DNA of 36,277 nt from a virus. The translations under genes and the position numbers were made by a program. The stretch's first letter is position 1; the number at the start of each line of letters is the position of its first letter. Location of the stretch: the IMG/VR virus record IMGVR_UViG_3300042292_000548, positions 1 to 36,277 of that record. One strand, written 5' to 3'. The notes beneath the pieces were generated by a model. The model searched no databases and was not told the origin of the DNA. It saw nothing but the letters and a program-made list of their open reading frames with translations. Positions 34,166 through 36,277 of the stretch are shown here, piece by piece.

Positions 34166-36214
34166 TCAGAGCATTTCTTTTACTTGTTTCTTGATGAGAT
34201 CGAATATATCTTTTCTCTCAACTAAGAAGTCGTATATCTTGGATTGGCCTTGAAATTTTGGAGATTCGTCAAAGCCATGAGTCTTATCTAGAAAGGGAAT
34301 ACTATACCAAGCTCCACCCTTTTCGATAATCCCAAATGATTCTGCTAGCTCTATAATCTCTTTCTCTTTATCGATTCCCTTATTGTATTTGATATAGCTG
34401 ATACAGTCTGTTCCAGATGAGCCAAGTGATGAACATCCTACTCTCCAATGCACTAACTGTCCAACCTTTTTACTATTTTCTTCCCACGGTTCAATTTTCG
34501 TTATATCCATTCTTGTGTCAGCTTGATACTGAACCATTGTTCCACAATCTGGAACTTTGACTTTACCATATCCAGAAGTATTGGTAATATAATGCGTAAT
34601 GATAACTACAATTATCTTGTTCTTTACAACGTTTTGTGCATTCTTCTTAATCCAGTGTGCTAGTAGTTTTGGCAGAGATGCACGAATTGTAGCAGAAGAA
34701 CTCTCTTCTAGTTCTGATCTTGGAACTAAAGAAGAACATGAGTCTATAATGCATACTGCACCATTATTTTCTGGTCGCTTGAAAAGACTTTCTGCAATGT
34801 CAAGAAAATCTTCTGCTGATAAAGATTCTGAATCTTCTGGACTATGAACTATCTGAATCTTATCTAGATCTAGACCATGAGTTCCAGATAGATTATAAGC
34901 CTTAAGTCTGCTTTCTCCATCTATATAGATTACCGGTCTGCCTTCATCTTGAGCGTTTTTGCATATTTGCAGACAAGTTGTGCTATTATGAGTTACTACA
35001 AAATTATTTGTCAGATAGAGATGATCATTATTATCTAGCTCTATGCATCTACATTCCTCTGATCTTACAACCTCTACTTTTCTTATTGTTCTAAAAAGAT
35101 CCCCCTTTATTCTTTTGTGATCAATCTTTTTTCTAGTTATAGAGAATAGTTTTGATATATCATTTCCAGATATATGTACTCTATATGATGGAAATACTTT
35201 TCCATCACATTTAGTTGTACGATATTTGATTTTTCCTGTATATCCTAGAGATTGAATAATTTCAACAAAATCATATGCTAATTTTTCTGATACGGTAGTA
35301 TATTCAGCCACTTTACCAGAATCATTATATCCGTCTGTGTCCATTAATCCATTAATAACGGAATATCTGACATCAATAGAGTTATATTTATAGATGTCTG
35401 GAATGAATTTATAATGTGAAGTCAATCCAAATAGCTTAAGTTTTTTTAGATCCTGAACAATTGAATTACGATACTTGGATTCGCCAGATATACGATAGCT
35501 TATGCCGTCTTTTGTAATACGTTTGAGCTTCAATTCTCGATTATTGCATTCCTGTTGAAACTTAGTAAGTATCTCTTCATCTATATTTGTAAATATTGCA
35601 GATCCTGCTGAAATTCCTCCATCTCCAAGTATTGCACCTAAGATATAGGGATCGATAGGAACATCTTGAGTATAGAATTGAACTTCTTTTGTTAGTTGTA
35701 TTTTGAATCTTGGTCTGTCAGAATAAAACAGGCCCGCATCAAGAATCTCACGAAGAGAAAGTACTATTTCCGAATCAGATCTACCATGGTAATTTATTCC
35801 AACTTTCCATAGATGATCTAAACCACATTCTGCATATGTTCCATCATTGAAATGAACCCTGTATACATCCTTTGTTCCATTTAGATGAACTGCTTTAACT
35901 TTTGCTGTATTTCCATCAGGAGTACATACAATATCTCCAAGATTAATTTCACCCATTAGTTTGGGTCCATTTGGAGTATAAACAATAGCAGAAACGGGTT
36001 GTTCTTTACCAGTCTTTGGATCTCCAGAAACTATGACCCAGCTACCTTCTAGAAGTCCTCCATTCAAAGCAATATCTAGTGCTGGACTGACTGTGAGAGT
36101 TTTCAGATTCTTCTTAACAGAAATTAGTTCAGAACCTTTCGAGATTACTTTTCCAAATGCTTTTTGTATTGCCTTATCATTACTTAAATCAAGTTTTTTC
36201 TTGTCTTTAGACAT
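34166..36214 (-). CDS. uvsX: UvsX/RecA-like recombinase precursor containing an intein
   Basis: 682 residues; start ATG at 36214, with GAAGGA about ten bases upstream, three bases after the stop of the partial upstream gene. The host protein is residues 1-70 plus 411-682 (342 residues after splicing). Walker A is GDPKTGK (64-70) joined to STT (411-413): the intein interrupts it exactly before the P-loop Ser. Walker B is AVCIIDSCSSL (486-496). LPKLLAHWIKKNAQNVVKNK, the strand IIVVIITHY and CGTMVQYQADTRMDI follow RecA order (the L2 region and core). It drives strand invasion in phage recombination and recombination-dependent replication. Unspliced protein would lack a working P-loop. Confidence 0.9.
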   Translation of the reverse strand: MSKDKKKLDLSNDKAIQKAFGKVISKGSELISVKKNLKTLTVSPALDIALNGGLLEGSWVIVSGDPKTGKEQPVSAIVYTPNGPKLMGEINLGDIVCTPDGNTAKVKAVHLNGTKDVYRVHFNDGTYAECGLDHLWKVGINYHGRSDSEIVLSLREILDAGLFYSDRPRFKIQLTKEVQFYTQDVPIDPYILGAILGDGGISAGSAIFTNIDEEILTKFQQECNNRELKLKRITKDGISYRISGESKYRNSIVQDLKKLKLFGLTSHYKFIPDIYKYNSIDVRYSVINGLMDTDGYNDSGKVAEYTTVSEKLAYDFVEIIQSLGYTGKIKYRTTKCDGKVFPSYRVHISGNDISKLFSITRKKIDHKRIKGDLFRTIRKVEVVRSEECRCIELDNNDHLYLTNNFVVTHNSTTCLQICKNAQDEGRPVIYIDGESRLKAYNLSGTHGLDLDKIQIVHSPEDSESLSAEDFLDIAESLFKRPENNGAVCIIDSCSSLVPRSELEESSSATIRASLPKLLAHWIKKNAQNVVKNKIIVVIITHYITNTSGYGKVKVPDCGTMVQYQADTRMDITKIEPWEENSKKVGQLVHWRVGCSSLGSSGTDCISYIKYNKGIDKEKEIIELAESFGIIEKGGAWYSIPFLDKTHGFDESPKFQGQSKIYDFLVERKDIFDLIKKQVKEML
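34985..36004 (-). mobile_element. Intein in UvsX P-loop, class 3-type, with LAGLIDADG homing endonuclease
   Basis: 340 codons (precursor residues 71-410). The intein begins with Glu (EQPVSAIVYTPNG), not Cys or Ser, and ends THN before Ser+1. The Trp-Cys-Thr set of class 3 inteins is visible: W136 two residues after the block B His (LDHLW), C390 at block F (CRCIELD) and T408 just before the final His-Asn. In class 3 inteins the block F Cys starts splicing. Two LAGLIDADG motifs are present: YILGAILGDGGIS (190-202) and VINGLMDTDGYND (286-298), each with its acidic residue, so the endonuclease looks intact. The insertion splits the conserved P-loop codons, typical of homing sites. Confidence 0.9.
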
Positions 36215-36217
36215 AAA

Positions 36218-36277
36218 TCATAAATCCTTCAATATATTTCTCTTGGTTTGTCGAAAGGGCTTAGAGAGTTGTTCACT
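36218..36277 (-). CDS. C-terminal end of an upstream gene (partial)
   Basis: The last 19 codons and a TGA of a frame that enters from the right edge, ending three bases before the uvsX ATG. It reads SEQLSKPFRQTKRNILKDL. The AGGA that serves uvsX lies inside these codons, so the two are probably coupled. Too short to identify. Confidence 0.5.
   Translation of the reverse strand, partial: SEQLSKPFRQTKRNILKDL

Noticed and set aside
1-36277. tRNA or rRNA genes, insertion sequences, integrase or attachment sites
   Set aside because: None seen by eye; coding sequence covers nearly the whole window. A tRNA scan was not possible.

Overview
The window is about 36 kb of a tailed double-stranded DNA phage genome, or a prophage or metagenomic copy of one. 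Evidence: tail-type structural genes, a phage-style replication module (UvsX/RecA, DnaB-type helicase, zinc/Toprim primase, T4-gp1-like dNMP kinase, Cas4-like nuclease, DNA polymerase III alpha), overlapping genes, a phage sigma factor, an intein and homing-type nucleases. Composition is AT-rich; hand-counted 60-base samples run from about 27% to 50% GC. There are no rRNA or tRNA genes and no bacterial housekeeping genes. The host cannot be named; some starts carry AGGA-type ribosome binding sites.

Layout. Positions 1-15936 (plus strand) hold five large structural genes: a tape-measure-like protein (open at the left edge) with a zincin metallopeptidase motif and a proline-rich repeat; a 576-residue tail protein; a 1245-residue hub-like protein; a 593-residue protein with a cysteine-rich end; and a 2003-residue, extremely cysteine-rich, probably tail-tip or receptor-binding protein. 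Positions 15937-36277 (minus strand) form one dense convergent cluster, transcribed from the right edge leftward. In that order: a partial gene, UvsX with an intein, a Vsr-like nuclease, two unknown proteins, DnaB helicase, primase, a possible small non-ATG gene, dNMP kinase, Cas4-like nuclease, Pol III alpha N-part, a DnaQ-like exonuclease, Pol III alpha C-part, an SSB-like protein, a sigma factor, an AT-rich block of six probable sugar-modification genes (glycosyltransferases and a nucleotidyltransferase-like protein), a Vsr-like homing-type nuclease, a putative ssDNA-annealing protein, and three small unknowns. The two arms meet with no bases between their stop codons.

How it works together (inference). 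The minus arm supplies replication, recombination, nucleotide supply, a sigma factor that may redirect host RNA polymerase, and enzymes that probably glycosylate a virion or DNA target. The plus arm builds the tail.

Most notable: (1) the replicative polymerase is split into two genes just after its third catalytic aspartate, with the proofreading exonuclease gene in the split; (2) the UvsX P-loop is interrupted by an intein with the Trp/Cys/Thr signature of class 3 inteins and a LAGLIDADG domain; (3) a tail protein with about 92 cysteines; (4) a glycosyltransferase island with several small, divergent members, one of them a GT4 enzyme with an inserted zinc-ribbon motif.
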